From positions 2,264,321-2,300,153 of the forward strand of contig SCFE01000042.1 in assembly GCA_004352715.1 (NCBI GenBank): a stretch of DNA of 35,833 nucleotides, read 5' to 3'. Position numbers and translations under genes: made by a program. This DNA comes from Hofstenia miamia. Its lineage: Eukaryota; Xenacoelomorpha; Acoela. The notes under the pieces were generated by a model that worked only from the letters and a program-made list of their open reading frames with translations, did no database searches and had not been told where the DNA came from. Positions 9,937-22,388 of the stretch are shown here, piece after piece. Position 1 is the first letter of the stretch. Every line of letters starts with the position of its first letter.

Positions 9937-12752
9937 TCTATGCTTAGGAATTACATGTGAAACTAAATGTATTGTACATGAGCTGTTTTTTTGTGCAGAC
10001 CAAGTTGTTATGCAGAACACCACCGCATCTAGGGAAATTTCACAGAAATATCACCATTTATTTTTTGTAGTTGACATGAGAAATCACGACATATAAAATT
10101 GTTATCCAGATTATTCAGTAAATTGTAAGCGAATGTATCAATAATAGTAATGCATTAATTCATTCTTCCAAAGTTACCTATGTTTCTATGTTGAATTAAC
10201 ATTTCTAAATTCGTAAAATGTTTAAAATAGGTAAACAAAGATAGTTAATGTCATATTCTTCAGAGCCAAAAATCCAAGTGCGTGGTAATTAGAAGACAAG
10301 TTGCTAAAAATTTTGAAATGCAAACGTCATTTAAGTAAGCTGATGTACCCTTAATAGTAATACATTAGTTCACATATCCAAAATTACTTGTACACCCAAA
10401 ACACTTTCATTTCTACACAACAAGTTAAGAGATTCAATAAAAGTCATAATTTATTCATTTGTAATTTTTCTTCTCTAAAGCCAATGTTTGTAACAGTTGA
10501 ATGCATTTGGATATAATGAGGGAGACAGTCTCTTGATTGACATACTGCAATAATTTATATTTCATCAAAAAGCAAATGAATAGTTCTTTAATATAATAAA
10601 TGCTGTTGTAAGCATTTCACACAACTCGAAAAACACGCTAGATTTCAAACAAGGCATCATGATTGATAAAACAACCAACTGCATGTTTTTCACGTGCTCA
10701 CCTTATTTCATTGACTTTTGCATAGCTATATACATCACTATTGTTTTCTGCTTTGTAACTTTAATGTGTAAATATGATGACACATTTGTTATTTGTAGTT
10801 GATGATTTTTCCAACATTATATAGGATTTCCAATTGCAAAATTTGTAAACTTCATGATGCATTCAGCATTTCAAATGTGCAAATATTGGTAAATTGGTAA
10901 ACAAAGTTAGTTAATTTGATCTTTTAATAATTATAATGAAAAATCCACTTGAATTCACTACTCTGAAAACTATTAGCGCCTTCAATCTCTTGCATGTCAA
11001 GATGATTATTTGATAAACAAAATCTTTTAAAGTGAAAACATCTTTAATTGGGGTGAAAATGCTTTAAATTATGTGTTCATCATTAAAAACTGAAACCACG
11101 TATTACAAGGACATGTCAAGTAAAATAGAACAAAAAACAAAGAAATTTTTGGAAACATCAGCACTATTTTTATTGACGTTAAACATGTACAAGAAATAAT
11201 TTTTCACTTAATCTTATTATTTAATTGCAAAATAACTTACCTGTGGTGGAGAAATTCAACCATCCTTGACTCAATCTCAATAAAAACTGAACAATGCGTT
11301 ACATTTTGCAACTTGGAAAAATAATATTGGTAGATTTATTTAAATCTATGCTTAGGAATTACATGTGAAACTAAATGTATTGTACATGAGCTGTTTTTTT
11401 GTGCAGACCAAGTTGTTATGCAGAACACCACCGCATCTAGGGAAATTTCACAGAAATATCACCATTTATTTTTTGTAGTTGACATGAGAAATCACGACAT
11501 ATAAAATTGTTATCCAGATTATTCAGTAAATTGTAAGCGAATGTATCAATAATAGTAATGCATTAATTCATTCTTCCAAAGTTACCTATGTTTCTATGTT
11601 GAATTAACATTTCTAAATTCGTAAAATGTTTAAAATAGGTAAACAAAGATAGTTAATGTCATATTCTTCAGAGCCAAAAATCCAAGTGCGTGGTAATTAG
11701 AAGACAAGTTGCTAAAAATTTTGAAATGCAAACGTCATTTAAGTAAGCTGATGTACCCTTAATAGTAATACATTAGTTCACATATCCAAAATTACTTGTA
11801 CACCCAAAACACTTTCATTTCTACACAACAAGTTAAGAGATTCAATAAAAGTCATAATTTATTCATTTGTAATTTTTCTTCTCTAAAGCCAATGTTTGTA
11901 ACAGTTGAATGCATTTGGATATAATGAGGGAGACAGTCTCTTGATTGACATACTGCAATAATTTATATTTCATCAAAAAGCAAATGAATAGTTCTTTAAT
12001 ATAATAAATGCTGTTGTAAGCATTTCACACAACTCGAAAAACACGCTAGATTTCAAACAAGGCATCATGATTGATAAAACAACCAACTGCATGTTTTTCA
12101 CGTGCTCACCTTATTTCATTGACTTTTGCATAGCTATATACATCACTATTGTTTTCTGCTTTGTAACTTTAATGTGTAAATATGATGACACATTTGTTAT
12201 TTGTAGTTGATGATTTTTCCAACATTATATAGGATTTCCAATTGCAAAATTTGTAAACTTCATGATGCATTCAGCATTTCAAATGTGCAAATATTGGTAA
12301 ATTGGTAAACAAAGTTAGTTAATTTGATCTTTTAATAATTATAATGAAAAATCCACTTGAATTCACTACTCTGAAAACTATTAGCGCCTTCAATCTCTTG
12401 CATGTCAAGATGATTATTTGATAAACAAAATCTTTTAAAGTGAAAACATCTTTAATTGGGGTGAAAATGCTTTAAATTATGTGTTCATCATTAAAAACTG
12501 AAACCACGTATTACAAGGACATGTCAAGTAAAATAGAACAAAAAACAAAGAAATTTTTGGAAACATCAGCACTATTTTTATTGACGTTAAACATGTACAA
12601 GAAATAATTTTTCACTTAATCTTATTATTTAATTGCAAAATAACTTACCTGTGGTGGAGAAATTCAACCATCCTTGACTCAATCTCAATAAAAACTGAAC
12701 AATGCGTTACATTTTGCAACTTGGAAAAATAATATTGGTAGATTTATTTAAT
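9937..12752. repeat. Exact 1408-bp tandem duplication (left arm)
   Basis: Copy 1 is 9937-11344 and copy 2 is 11345-12752; line-by-line reading shows no differences before the terminal base. The right arm has a single, diverged equivalent (about 16140-17938). Each copy carries degraded C-frame sequence (10490-10803 and 11898-12211) and an older internal direct repeat: the block around 10195-10275 resembles 10840-10950 (GTAAACAAAGATAGTTAATG versus GTAAACAAAGTTAGTTAATT). It is either very recent or an assembly duplication. Confidence 0.92.
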
Positions 12753-13284
12753 TAAAAACACAAATGTATAGAGTTTACAAAATGCTACAAAATGTTATGT
12801 TTATTCCATCAATATATGATTGTGACACAGGTTTATACATTGGATTTCGTTTTTTCATGACAGTGCTCTATAATATTTTAATGAATTGAATAAACATTAA
12901 ATGATTTTGTTGGTTGTATAAACAGCATGGAAAAAGGATAATTTCACATTTCAAAACATAAACACACATTGTTCTAGTTAACATGAGGGAAATTTTCAAA
13001 ATTTATGCATGCTAATGAGCTTTGTTAAACTTTTGCATATATTTCTAAGACACGAAATGTTCACCTAATGCATCAATGCATAGCTTTAATGTTAATTAGA
13101 TATATGGATGCTTGTTATTGGTATGACACCAGTCAATTTCTGACATGACTTTATCAGTTCAAATCTGGTCCTTCCATAAGTATTCCTTATTTTTTCATGG
13201 TTCTAGCTAAAAATTGAAAATTTATGTAAAATATATGCAGGGAGAAAAATAAATCTAACAAGAAATATGTATTTATACTTTCTA
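12753..13284. repeat. Inner arm block, left, non-coding
   Basis: Inverse of about 15600-16138. AT-rich; no gene recognised. It includes AACAAAGCTCATTAG-type sequence (on the minus strand near 13010-13025) that is repeated in the palindrome centre at about 14660. Confidence 0.55.
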
Positions 13285-13570
13285 AAATAAATATACACAC
13301 TAAATTTCAGCACAATGCTTGGCTTACAACCAAAAGATTTCAATGGTTTATTCTGACATCAAAGATGTTTAAATCAAATTAACATTTTAAACCATACATC
13401 AGCTTGATGTGCAAATCATTTGAGAAGATAAAAACAATTTCCATTTTACATAATAATTTTTACTATAGGGCCATACTTTGTATGAGTTGAATATACACTG
13501 CAAATTGTAAACCACTCAGCAATGGACAACTCATACAGTGATATGTATTTTACATAACAAGGTTCTTCTG
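13285..13570 (-). pseudogene. Family-B pseudogene, copy 2 (left arm)
   Basis: Mirror of 15310-15592. On the minus strand it shows the same order of similarity to copy 1: the stretch before SEERQMKYIF, then CATACAAAGTATGGCCCTAT and the AATGGAAATTG coding core, then the end AAATTTAGTGTGTAT, where copy 1 has its stop. The frame is broken throughout. It points opposite to copy 1, so the left arm carries its own inverted pair. Confidence 0.5.
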
Positions 13571-13972
13571 AAACTGAGTTAAGTGCACTGACTATAGCAG
13601 AACATGATAATCAATACATTATATGCTACTGTTTTTCCCTTGTAAAATTCCATTCATTTTGGTAATAATCAAATCCAGAAAACAGAAAAATGAGAGATAT
13701 TTCATAGATGTGTAATATATGATCAAAGCAAACTAGTTTTCAGAAAAAGTAAAACCTGGGTTATGCATAAACACAGGTTATCATTACAGACGTGTGATAT
13801 CAAAACTTACATGATAAAGGCAATTTCACTTTTCTGAAAATGTATACATGTGATCACACTAGTAGGATTTATACATATACATGCTGCTTTCATTAATAAT
13901 ATATTTAATGACGTTGATCACACTCAAGTTCTATATAATTTGTAAAAATGTAACCCATTCTGCTTAATATGA

Positions 13973-14867
13973 TTTTTGTGATTCCTTTGGAATCTCTCAT
14001 CAAAAAAGTGTTCATCACATTTGTTAAGATTGATTGACAGTTGTTAATTGATGAGTCATAACCCAATGTTAATTCTTGAATAATATAAGAGGGGGCGTGG
14101 TTACAGAGTGCAGTTATTTGCGCATTATATAATCAATATATTAATAATTTTAGAATTTACAAGTGTATGTGTTGGAGGATTTGTTATATATGCTACTAAT
14201 CTTAATAAATAATGTATACTAACATTATATCTCATTATTAATTGGTGGTTGTATTGAATCAAGTCAAGTCTATGACGTATCATAGTATTTGGAATAATAT
14301 TTGGTCATGTACATGCAAAGTTTACATAAGTGTATAATAAACGTCTTAACAAATTAGCCTATTTGCAAAAAATTTCCTAAGTATTGTTAATATATTAGTT
14401 GCTTTCTATGCAAATTGATTAATATTTCAAAATGTGAAGACATATTTGTCTTAAGAAAAATACAAGAATCTTGAAAATACATAATTTTATATTAAATTTT
14501 GCGTGCATTTTATTTTGGGGCGTGTAAATACATATTCCTTGTCAGATTTATTTTTACATGCTTCAATTTACGTTAAAACATTGCCAGGCATAATATCATT
14601 TTTATAACTATACTGTGTTTAATTTACTTCAATCTTGGAAATATATGTATAATTTCAACAAAGCTCATTAGTAGACAGATAAGCTGAAAATTCCGTCATT
14701 TTAACTAGAATGCTGTGTTTTTAATGCAAAAATAAATCATTGTGGGATGATTAATTGCGGAGGATGCCTTCTTATTTACTATGGTAAGGCATTTTTATGC
14801 TTTGAAATGGAAATTCTCTTTGTATTTCAGAGATTTCAATGCTTTATAATACATAGCAGGGGCGTCA
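13973..14867. repeat. Centre of the palindrome, mosaic of older arm copies
   Basis: Not self-complementary with the immediate arms, but not unique. 13980-14170 resembles the reverse complement of about 9000-9200, sharing ATTGATTGA and TAATTGATGAGTCAT and then TTAATTC-TGAATAAT. 14480-14560 resembles 15575-15650; 14585-14655 resembles 20040-20110 (TAATATCATTTT, GTTTAATTTACTTCAATCTT); 14655-14715 resembles 15855-15915 (AACAAAGCTCATTAG). A TGAGTCA word (14053-14059) and GGGGGCGTGG (14091-14100) are the only promoter-like motifs. The 60-codon frame 14747-14929 crosses the arm boundary and has no support. Confidence 0.65.
14380..14515 (+). pseudogene. Very degraded family-B remnant in the centre
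   Basis: ATGCAAATTGATTAATATTT and the following 110 bp track, loosely, the 3' half of copy 2 in the right arm (about 15465-15600), ending in GCGTGCATTTTATTTTGGGG where copy 2 has GTGTGTATATTTATTTTAGA. Both similarity and frame are poor; the call rests mainly on the better-matching flank at 14490-14560. Confidence 0.3.
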
Positions 14868-15309
14868 TGAAGGCTCATATTAAGCAGAATGGGTTACATT
14901 TTTACAAATTATATAGAACTTCTGTGTGATCAACATCATTAAGTATATTATTAATGAAAGCCACATGTATATGTATAAATCTTACTGGCGAGATTGCATG
15001 TATAATTTTTCAGAGAAGTGAAATTGCCTTTATCATGTAAGTTTTGATATCACACGTCTGTAAAGTTAACCCATCTTTATGCATAACCCATGTTTTACTT
15101 TTTCCAAAAACTAGTTTGCTTTGATCATATATTACACATGTAATGAAATATCTCTCATTTTTCTGGATTTGATTATTACCAAAATGAATGGAATTTTACA
15201 AGGGAAAAACAGTAGCATATTTGAAAAAATTATGTGTAACCCTTTGCATGTAATGTATTGATTATGGACAAATTATCATGTTCTGCTATAGTCAGTGAAC
15301 TTAACTCAG

Positions 15310-15592
15310 TTTCAGAAGTACCTTGTTATGTAATATACATATCACTGTATGAGTTGTCCATTGCTAAGTGGTTTACAATTTGCAGTGTGTATTCAACTCA
15401 TACAAAGTATGGCCCTATGGTAAAAATTATTATGTAAAATGGAAATTGTTTTTATCTTCTCAAATTATTTGCATATCAAGCTGATGTATGGTTTAAAATG
15501 TTAATTTGATTTAAACATCTTTGATGTGAGAATAAACCATTGAAATCTTTTGGTTGTAAGCCAAGCATTGTGCTGAAATTTAGTGTGTATAT
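15310..15592 (+). pseudogene. Family-B pseudogene, copy 2 (right arm)
   Basis: One frame reads SEVPCYVIYISLYELSIAKW, then KYGPMVKII, a stop, then NGNCFYLLKLFA. It lines up in order with SEERQMKYIF...KHDLVVKIILENGNCFFLPK of copy 1. After this the frame degenerates to several stops, and the nucleotide similarity resumes at AAATTTAGTGTGTAT. It is a second, older paralogue of the family-B gene and is inverted relative to copy 1 of the same arm (19422-19889). Function unknown. Confidence 0.6.
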
Positions 15593-16305
15593 TTATTTTA
15601 GAAAGTATAAATACATATTTCTTGTTAGATTTATTTTTCTCCCTGCATATATTTTAAATGAATTATCAATTTTTTAGCTAGAACCATGAAAAAATAAGGA
15701 ATACTTTTTAATGGACCAGATTCAAACTTTTAAAGCCATGTGGGGAGATTGACTGGTGTAATACCAATTACAAGCATCCATATACCTAATTTACATTAAA
15801 GCTATGCATTGATGCATTAGGTGAACATTTTGTGTCTTAGAAATATATGCAATTTTTAACAAAGCTCATTAGCATGCATAAATTTTGAAAATTTCCCTCA
15901 TGTTAACTAGAACAATGTTTGTTGATGTTTTGAAATGTGAAATTATCCTTTTTCCATGTCGTTTATACAACCAACAAAATTATTTAATATTTGTTCAATT
16001 CATTAAAATATTATAGAGCACTGTCATGAAAAAACGAAATCCAATGTATAAACCTGTGTCACATTCATATATTGATGGAATAAACATAAAGTTTTGTAGC
16101 ATTTGTGTAAACTATACATTTGTGTTTTTAATTAAATAAACCTACAAATATTATTTTTCCAAGCTATAAAATGTAATGCATTGTTCAGTTTTTATGGAGA
16201 TTAAGTCAAGGATGGTTAAATTTCTCCACTACAGGTAAGTTATTTTACAATTAAATAATATGATTAAGTGAAAAATGATTTCTTGTACATGTTTAACGTC
16301 AATAA
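15593..16305. repeat. Inner arm block, right, non-coding
   Basis: Mirror of about 12590-13284. AT-rich; no gene recognised. Confidence 0.55.
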
Positions 16306-16703
16306 AGTCTTAATTTGCAAAATGAAAATACTACATATATTATCAATGCAATGCATAAAGAAACTAAATTACAAAATGAAAAAACAATAGCAAAAACTGT
16401 AAAAGAATTTCTTCCTTCATAGCATTAAAACGCCAACTCCTTCACAAATGGTAACAAGTAATTTGATGTTGGGAAAGAATATGTGTTGACATTATTGTGA
16501 TAAATTCGTCTTTCCATTGATTAAAGTGTCAGAGTCTTTTTTAACAGTAATTTGTTTTTGGTCAAATGCTATAATTCAAATCTTTTTACAAAGAAATGAA
16601 TTGCAAGAAAAATAAATTAACAAAATAATTAACTTCAAAAAATAAATTTGCCAAAAAATTTACAATAAATAATTAGTAAAATAGAATTAATTTTTAAAAT
16701 ATT
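16306..16703. other. Right-arm-only segment of about 400 bp
   Basis: At the mirror site in both left tandem copies the sequence runs directly from GTTAAACATGTACAAG to the CATCAGCACT side. Here about 400 bp of AT-rich DNA intervenes, between AACGTCAATAAAG and GCTGATGTTTTAAAAAT. No terminal repeats or coding were found, so it may be an insertion here or a deletion in the left arm. Confidence 0.6.
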
Positions 16704-17062
16704 GCTGATGTTTTAAAAATTTCTTTTTTTTTGTTCTATTTTACTTGACATGTCATAGTAATATGTGGTTTCAGTTTTTAATGATGAACACATAATTTAA
16801 AGCATTTTTCACCCCAATTAAAGATGTTTTCACTTTAAAAGATTTTGTTTATCAAATAATCATCTTGACATGCAAGAGATTGAAGGCGCTAATAGTTTTC
16901 AGAGTAGTGAATTTTAGTGGATTTTTCATTATAAATGTTAAAAGATCAAATTAACTAACTTTGTTTACCAATTTACCAATATTTGCACATTTGAAATGCT
17001 GAATGCATCATGAAGTTTACAAATTTTGCAATTGGAAATCCTATATAATGATGGAAAAATCA

Positions 17063-17377
17063 TCAACTACAAATAACAAATGTGTCATCATATTTACGCA
17101 TTAAAGTTACAAAGCAGAAAACAATAGTGATGTATATAGCTATGCAAAAGTCAATGAAATAAGGTGAGCACGTGAAAAACATGCAGTTGGTTGTTTTATC
17201 AATCATGATGCCTTGTTTGAAATCTAGCGTGTTTTTCAAGTTGTGTGAAATGCTTACAACAGCATTTATTATATTAAAGAACCATTCAGTTGCTTTTTGA
17301 TGAAATATAAATTTTTGCAGTATGTCAATCAAGGGAAAATTTTGACTGTCTCCCTCATTATATCCAAATGCATTCAA
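17063..17377 (-). pseudogene. Exon-like 104-codon frame (C frame), membrane segment
   Basis: The longest open frame in the palindrome. It has no ATG at its start; instead it opens just after an acceptor-like TTTGTAACAG with a pyrimidine-rich tract (TTTTTCCTTCTCT) upstream, so it may be a terminal exon. The peptide includes NAFGYNEGDSQNFPLIDILQ, an Asp/Lys-rich middle and a hydrophobic run (about residues 72-92, YFIDFCIAIYITIVFCFVTL) before the stop. Both left-arm copies (10490-10803, 11898-12211) lack about 11 bp after GAGACAGTC and have CAATAATTT in place of CAAAAATTT, giving frame and stop damage. A related 3' flank occurs at 28350-28460. I do not recognise the protein; it may be a dead element gene. 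Confidence 0.35.
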
Positions 17378-17938
17378 CTGTTACAAACATTGGCTTTAGA
17401 GAAGGAAAAATTACAAATGAATAAATGATGACTTTTATTGAAACTCTTAACTTGTTGTGTAGAAATGAAAGTGTTTTGGGTGTACAAGTAATTTTGGATA
17501 TGTGAACTAATGTATTACTATTAAGGGTACATCAGCTTACTTAAATGACGTTTGTATTTCAAAATTCTTAGCGACTTGTCTTCTAATTACCATGCACTTG
17601 GATTTGTGCATCTGAATAATATGCCATTAACTATCTTTGTTTAACTATTTCAAACTATTTACGCATTTAAAATGATTAATTCAACATGGAAACAGGGGTA
17701 ACTTTGGAAGAATGAATTAATGCATTACTATTATTTATACATTAGCTTACAATTTACTGAATAATCTGGATAACAAGTTTATATGTCGTGATTTCTCATG
17801 TCAACTACAAAAAATAAATGGTGATATTTCTGTGAAATTTCCCTAGATGTGGTGGAGTTCTGCATAACAACTTCGTCTGCACAAAAAAACAGCTCATGTA
17901 CAATACATTTAGTTTCACATGTAATTCCTAAGCATAGC

Positions 17939-18327
17939 AAATATTTATTCCATTTTTTTATTTAGATATTGGTGAAAATGAACATGCCTTTGTCATGTAT
18001 ATCAGACATTTCAATTTTTATTGATTTATCAATGGTATATTTCATATGCGTTGGCGTATATTTCTATCTTGTTTTTGAAAATATCAGTCTATTTCAAGTG
18101 ACTATAGTGTTTAAGTTTAGCAAAATGTTTCTCCAATTGTGTTTGGATATCAACACATTGAAATAAGTTTTGATTCTATCAATTGTTGCATGATTAAACA
18201 TTGTTACAAGAAACATGGCTTAAGAACTTCATCACTCAGAGTTGTGGTGTAATGTACAATTTTACAATTTATACACAATTGCAAAAAGAAATTGTTGTTT
18301 TCCACCTCTTGCATATTTGTTTTGATC
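17939..18327. repeat. 389-bp block identical in both arms (right copy)
   Basis: Reverse complement identical to 9548-9936. The plus-strand hydrophobic frame 17969-18166 has its first ATG at codon 4 and no family match that I can see. Confidence 0.85.
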
Positions 18328-18669
18328 TATATTAACGTGGTTAAAAAAACGCTCTAATGCAAATTACACATCATTTTTCATTTAAAATATGAATGTTTAA
18401 ACATTGTTACAAAAAACATGCCCTAAGTGAAATTTTTCATCCAAAATATCACTTTGCCTAAATCCTAAAAATCAAAAATTCTCACTGTTGTCTAAACAAA
18501 TTGTCTAAAAAATTAATTTTCTCAATTTAGTTTTGTCAAAAATATTTTGTTGCTAGATGACATCCAATAGAATTGCTTCATTTTCACATGGCAAATAGTA
18601 ATGGGGTGTTATGAGTACTTCAGGGTGTCCCAATGAGACCTCTTCTTGCTCATCTCTTACTACTTATGT

Positions 18670-19112
18670 GAACACCTTTTTTGGTGACAGATTACAAAGT
18701 AATAATACATCCATCTTTGCATATAGCTGATTTGCACAGGCATAATGAGGGGGGGGGGTTTGGTGTACATATACATACAATATAAGTTCTGTTAAATATA
18801 AAACAATTTCTGGGTAATAAAAAGAAATTATGAAATTTAATACTAGTGCTATTATTCAGTGCACATAACAAGTTCATTAACAAAAAATATGATTATTTCA
18901 ATATACTAGTCCTTTCAATGGTCTAAAACTACAAATGTACAATTTAAAATTATTTATAGTTTGGCTATGTAATGTATGAATAATGACATCTTTACCCACC
19001 CCTCTTCATTATTATGAATTAATTGTGGGCAATGAATCATCAATTAGCACACGTCAATCAATTTTTATACATGTATTTGAACACTTTTTTTGGTGACAGA
19101 TATAAAGTAATC
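18670..19112 (+). repeat. Block S, right copy, between 33-bp direct repeats
   Basis: GAACACCTTTTTTGGTGACA at 18670 and its near copy at 19079 (about 33 bp each, few mismatches) bracket block S. S (about 18785-19075) matches 8340-9165 in the same orientation, while sequence on both sides is inverted relative to the left arm. A run of nine or more G lies at about 18749-18759. The minus 63-codon frame here is not credible. Confidence 0.75.
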
Positions 19113-19421
19113 AGTCATAAAAAAATTTTTCCTGAAACTTGCTTTTGAAAATTTAGCAAAAAGCGATTTGTAATTAAAATGTTTTGCAAGTTTTATCACA
19201 TCTAATTGATTTGTTTTTGAAATGGCATTATGTATTCATTTGGGATTATCAAAATTTACTCATTGACTGAAGAAAAATGTGAATGTTAATGCTTTTTCAA
19301 TAATTATACTTTTTATTTTAAAATTAATTTTCAAATCAAGTTTTTTGTTTCACTAGTAAGTACTATTTTTTAACAATTGAAATAAAAATCAATGGTACAT
19401 ATATATTTATTCTAAATATTT

Positions 19422-19889
19422 TTACACACTAAATCTCAATACAGTTTGCACATTTTTACCTGGATATATTGGTGGTTTATCCTTGCCATGTCGAATTTTA
19501 AGTCTGATAAACATCTTGTATTTTTCCCCTGTAGCTTTCTCTTCATAACATTTGGGGCAGGAAGAAGCAGTTTCCATTTTCCAGTATACTTTTTACCACA
19601 GGGTCGTATTTTGTGTGAAGCTTGTATGCATTGTGTATTTTTTGCTACTCAATGATTTTTAATTCTCTAACAGAGATATATTTCATGTGACGTTCTTCAG
19701 AAATTTTGTTGAGACTGTTAACCACCTCTGGTTGAACTACTTTACTAACAGTCTTTAGGGAATACATGGTCTTTGGTAATATAGGCTTTAAAACGAATTT
19801 TTTTGGTTCAAAGAGATCATTTTGTTTGGTCTGTTCATTTTTTTGTAGATTTTTTGAGTATGAGCTTTGTTAGCAACTTTTGGAGTCAT
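19422..19889 (-). pseudogene. Family-B pseudogene, copy 1 (right arm)
   Basis: Mirror of 6924-7391, diverged. It starts MTPKVANKAHTQK on the minus strand, meets a stop after the same seven-A run as in the left copy, continues in another frame around PEVVNSLNKISEERHMKYIS, then KYDPVVKSILENGNCFFLP, then is shifted by an extra base in CTGCCCCAAATG, and ends in LRFSV*. Breaks private to each arm indicate decay after duplication, and the shared early break suggests an already damaged ancestor. The 69-codon plus frame 19446-19655 is its shadow. Confidence 0.6.
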
Positions 19890-21689
19890 TGCCAAATTTT
19901 AAATTGAAAAAAGTTTTCAAAGTACATGTTAGTTATAACAAACTTTTAGCATATAAACCTATCAAAAATAACTGAATTCATTTTGATCCAATCATCAACT
20001 AGAGTTCACACAAATGTGTGGTAAAGATCCTAATAATTAGTGGGCAAGTGTAATATCATTTTACAACTATCCATGTTTAATTTACTTCAATCTTAAAAAT
20101 ATACATAAAGAAATGTAAGTTAAAAAAAGTAAAAAAAACATTGGAAAAGAAATGTAAGTCACAAACATGGAAAAAAATCGGAAAAGAAATGTAAGTCACA
20201 AATGTGAGAAAACTTTTGAAAAGAAATGTAAGTCACAAATGTGAAAAAACATCAGAAAAAAATGTAAGTCACAAATGTGAAAATCATATATCCGGTATTT
20301 ATTTAATTCTTAATAGAAAAGACACCAAAAAATTTTAAAATTTAAGCAATTTCTTATAATATTAAATTTATATTTTTAACTGTTTTGTATATATGTGTAT
20401 CAATAAACGCTAACAACCAATTTACGACACTAATAACAAAACATGTTATCAACATTCTTGAAACATTTCATATAAAAATTCCTGCTTGCAAATATTTTAT
20501 TCTTTAATTCAATGAGAAAAACATATTGAAAAATATTTATTTCAGTGATCAATAAATCATTTTACTTTATTAACATTTTAGTTTGTAGCATCTTTCAGTT
20601 ACATGATTATATAAATTGGGTAAAACATGTAATAATTGAGATTGTTTTCCAACTTGTGAAAAAATTCTAGTTTTATATGATTTGAAAATGTTTTAATTAA
20701 TTGTGATAATTTTAAATTAATTTGGATTTCATGTTTGGTAGATATCAATCTTTATGATTGGATACATTTTTGACATTTGAACAATAATAATAACAAATTA
20801 CGCATTGACTTTAGAGAGATGCAACTTTTTATGCACAGCAGTATAATGGAATTTTACATGGCTCTACTGTGTTTAAAGTTTGTTACATTTGACATATGAA
20901 TAATAAAATATATAGATAAAACAACGTAAAATTGACATTGTCTATGAAAAGCATGCAACTTTATACATAGAGCGGATTAATGGAATTTCACATTGATGAA
21001 ACAAAAATGACTACTCTGAAAGATTTCAAACTGTTTGGTAAGCTATTTTTATAATTAAATTTCAGATATTGTTTTGATTCTTAACACTTTTTGCAATATT
21101 ATCTCTAGTTAGTTTTACAGATATATCTTTTAAAAATGTAATCAATTTCATTTTAATAAATTGCTGCAAATTTGCAGTCTGATGTTAAATTTATTATAGA
21201 ATTTATCATAAATAGAAAACATTGTTTGTTTGTTAATACACATTTTTAATTGATTTTGTTTAAACTTTTATATATCATGTGTTATATACTGTGATCTATC
21301 ACTTAATTTATTAGTCATTAATTTATATATGATCTTGTGAAATTCATAATGTGCAAACACACATTGCATATGTTCCTACAGAAATTTCTCCACAACAATG
21401 ATGATAAACTAACACAATAGACAAATTCGATAGTAAGATATATATGACCATTATAATCAAAGTTTAGAATAAATTCCATTTTTGTCCTATCTTAAACACA
21501 TATGTGGGCTTTCTCATGTATGTTTATTAAATATTAGAAATTTCGAGTTTTTGCATAAACTAGTTTTTGGTTTTTTCTGAAATATTATTTTGCTTTATTA
21601 CTGAAATAAGCCATTAGACTTCTAATGACTATTATTATCTCTCTTATTCTAACATTTGTTATTAAATTTTACGAATAAAACAAGTATGT
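19890..21689. repeat. Arm block A (right), with 37-bp repeats at 20105-20282
   Basis: Inverse of about 4966-6923 without the left-only insertion. GAAATGTAAGTCACAAATGTG recurs in about five degenerate units at 20105-20282. No gene. Confidence 0.65.
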
Positions 21690-22140
21690 AAAGTAAACAT
21701 GCAAACTAAATTAATGTGGTATTTCCAATGTCATGTATGTTAATAAAAAAACAAGTATGTTAACTAAACAATGTAAACTAAATTAATGTGATATTTCCAA
21801 TATCATGTATTTTAATAAAAAGCAAGAATGTAAAATAAGTATGTAAACTAAGTGTGGTATTTCCAATATCATGGATGTTAATAAAAGAACAAGTATGTAA
21901 ACTAAACAATTTAAACTAAATTGATGTGATATTTCCAATGTCATATTTGTTAATAAAAGCAAGTATGTAAAATAAGTATGTAAACTAAATTAATTTGGCA
22001 TATCCAATGTCATGTATGTTAATAAAAAACAAGTATGTAAACTAAACAACTTAAACTAATTAAGGTCATATAAATAAGCAAGTCATGTACATTAACAAAA
22101 AGCAATTAAAACATGTAAACTAAGTTGGACCACATAAATA
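21690..22140. repeat. Minisatellite, right arm
   Basis: Inverted counterpart of 4500-4965, with units containing TTTCCAATGTCATGTATGTT, AATAAAA and CAAGTATGTAAACTAAA. Unit order and number differ from the left array. Confidence 0.85.
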
Positions 22141-22388
22141 AGCAAGTATAAAATTGGCTATATTTTAAGCAATGCACTGCAAACAAATGTGTTTATTTTT
22201 GCAAATGAAATGCGTTTTTTGTGAAACATATTTATTACCCTCAATATTAAAAAATTATTTATGTTTGAAAATACTTATTATGTAATTCCAAAAACGTATA
22301 TAAATAAAAGAATTGGTTACATTTAAACAATAGACTGCAAAAAATGTCTTTGTCAACAAATTTTACAACTAAACAGAATATATTCCAA

